Of a stretch of DNA of 64,000 nucleotides, positions 63,860 to 64,000 are shown piece by piece. Each line of letters opens with the position of its first letter. Positions within the stretch are counted from its first letter, which is position 1. Source of the stretch: Rhizobium sp. Q54. Its GTDB lineage: Bacteria > Pseudomonadota > Alphaproteobacteria > Rhizobiales > Xanthobacteraceae. Both the position numbers and the translations under genes were made by a program. Location: NCBI GenBank assembly GCA_945861895.1, contig CAMAWF010000004.1, positions 34,188 through 98,187 on the forward strand, read 5' to 3'. Below the pieces are notes generated by a model. It made no database searches. It saw only the letters and a list, made by a program, of their open reading frames with translations, and was not told where the DNA came from.

Positions 63860-64000
63860 TCAACGCCGGGCCGCGGCGGGGCGCCCGGTTGCGCCCTGGG
63901 CATTCGCAGGAGCGCCAGTCGCTGGCGCACGCGCGTCGTGCTCGATCACCCGCAGCCGTGCGACATTCTTCTGGTGCTGCTCGTAATTTTCCGCAAATGC
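63860..64000 (-). CDS. mltG: Endolytic transglycosylase MltG, C-terminal end
   Basis: Only the last 46 codons are in the window. FAENYEQHQKNVARLRVIEH matches the conserved FAxxYxEHxxNVxxWR end of MltG, followed by an Ala/Pro/Arg-rich tail. Gene order with yicC and gmk supports the call. The 110 bp between its stop and yicC hold no gene. Confidence 0.8.
   Translation of the reverse strand, partial: AFAENYEQHQKNVARLRVIEHDARAPATGAPANAQGATGRPAAARR

Noticed and set aside
1..64000. CRISPR arrays, tRNA or rRNA genes, prophage, integrase
   Set aside because: No regularly spaced repeats, no cloverleaf or rRNA sequence, and no phage structural or recombinase genes recognised.

Overview
The window is high-GC alphaproteobacterial chromosome. 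Gene order points to the Rhizobiales (Xanthobacteraceae/Bradyrhizobiaceae side): accB-accC-aat-DUF2155-NDUFA12, purN/purM-pgsA-AI-2E-hdaA-ppk-ppx-rnd-aspS, pepA/holC with lptF-lptG-lptD-surA-pdxA-rsmA, and mltG-yicC-gmk are all recognisable housekeeping blocks. A class II (B12-dependent) NrdJ, ClpS, Bug/TctC-type binding proteins and clusters of GANTC (CcrM) sites fit the same assignment. No rRNA, tRNA, CRISPR array or prophage was seen.

Layout. 0-12 kb: a class I aminotransferase (cut by the left edge), an M48 protease with TPRs, a DsbA-like protein, a YbdK-like ligase, aroQ, accB-accC, aat, an IS5 transposase remnant, a DUF2155 protein, a TctC-like protein, an NDUFA12 protein and a kelch protein. 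12-22 kb: nrdJ followed by an accessory island of small genes. The island holds a broken coiled-coil/winged-helix gene, DUF4160/DUF2442, a small membrane protein, a DUF3800 protein, three ParDE-like pairs, an XRE regulator with a divergent small ORF, and higBA. It ends at clpS. 22-32 kb: glutathione peroxidase, DoxX, a CSS/EAL protein, an amidohydrolase, GST, pirin, a methyltransferase, aspS and a TPP enzyme. 33-51 kb: rnd, ppx, ppk, hdaA, an AI-2E permease, pgsA, purMN, a second DoxX, a molybdopterin oxidoreductase, TerC, ndk, an aquaporin, an ABC-F protein, a BamE-like lipoprotein and holC. 51-54 kb: a second small toxin-antitoxin island (ParDE-like plus BrnTA) between holC and pepA. 54-64 kb: LPS export and assembly genes, pdxA, rsmA, gmk, yicC and the end of mltG.

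The most striking signal is structural. Toxin-antitoxin or other small-gene cassettes sit directly behind housekeeping genes, and the 3' end of each of those genes is repeated on the far side of the cassette. The repeat stops at the host stop codon every time. pepA has a 185-bp copy with two mismatches. nrdJ has two further copies (111 bp, plus a degenerate 25-codon one). clpS has a copy of about 120 bp plus an internally deleted micro-copy. higA, itself inside the island, has a decayed copy. The host gene stays intact, and recombination between the repeats would remove the cassette cleanly. No integrase is present. The toxin-antitoxin operons also share a promoter layout, with a -10-like hexamer 6-7 nt before the start codon, which implies leaderless mRNAs.

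A second layer is short palindromic repeats. Two GC-rich palindromes lie inside the nrdJ reading frame without breaking it, one supplies the region just before accC, and one sits inside a 122-bp element with perfect 11-bp terminal inverted repeats that overlaps the stop codon of the ABC-F gene.
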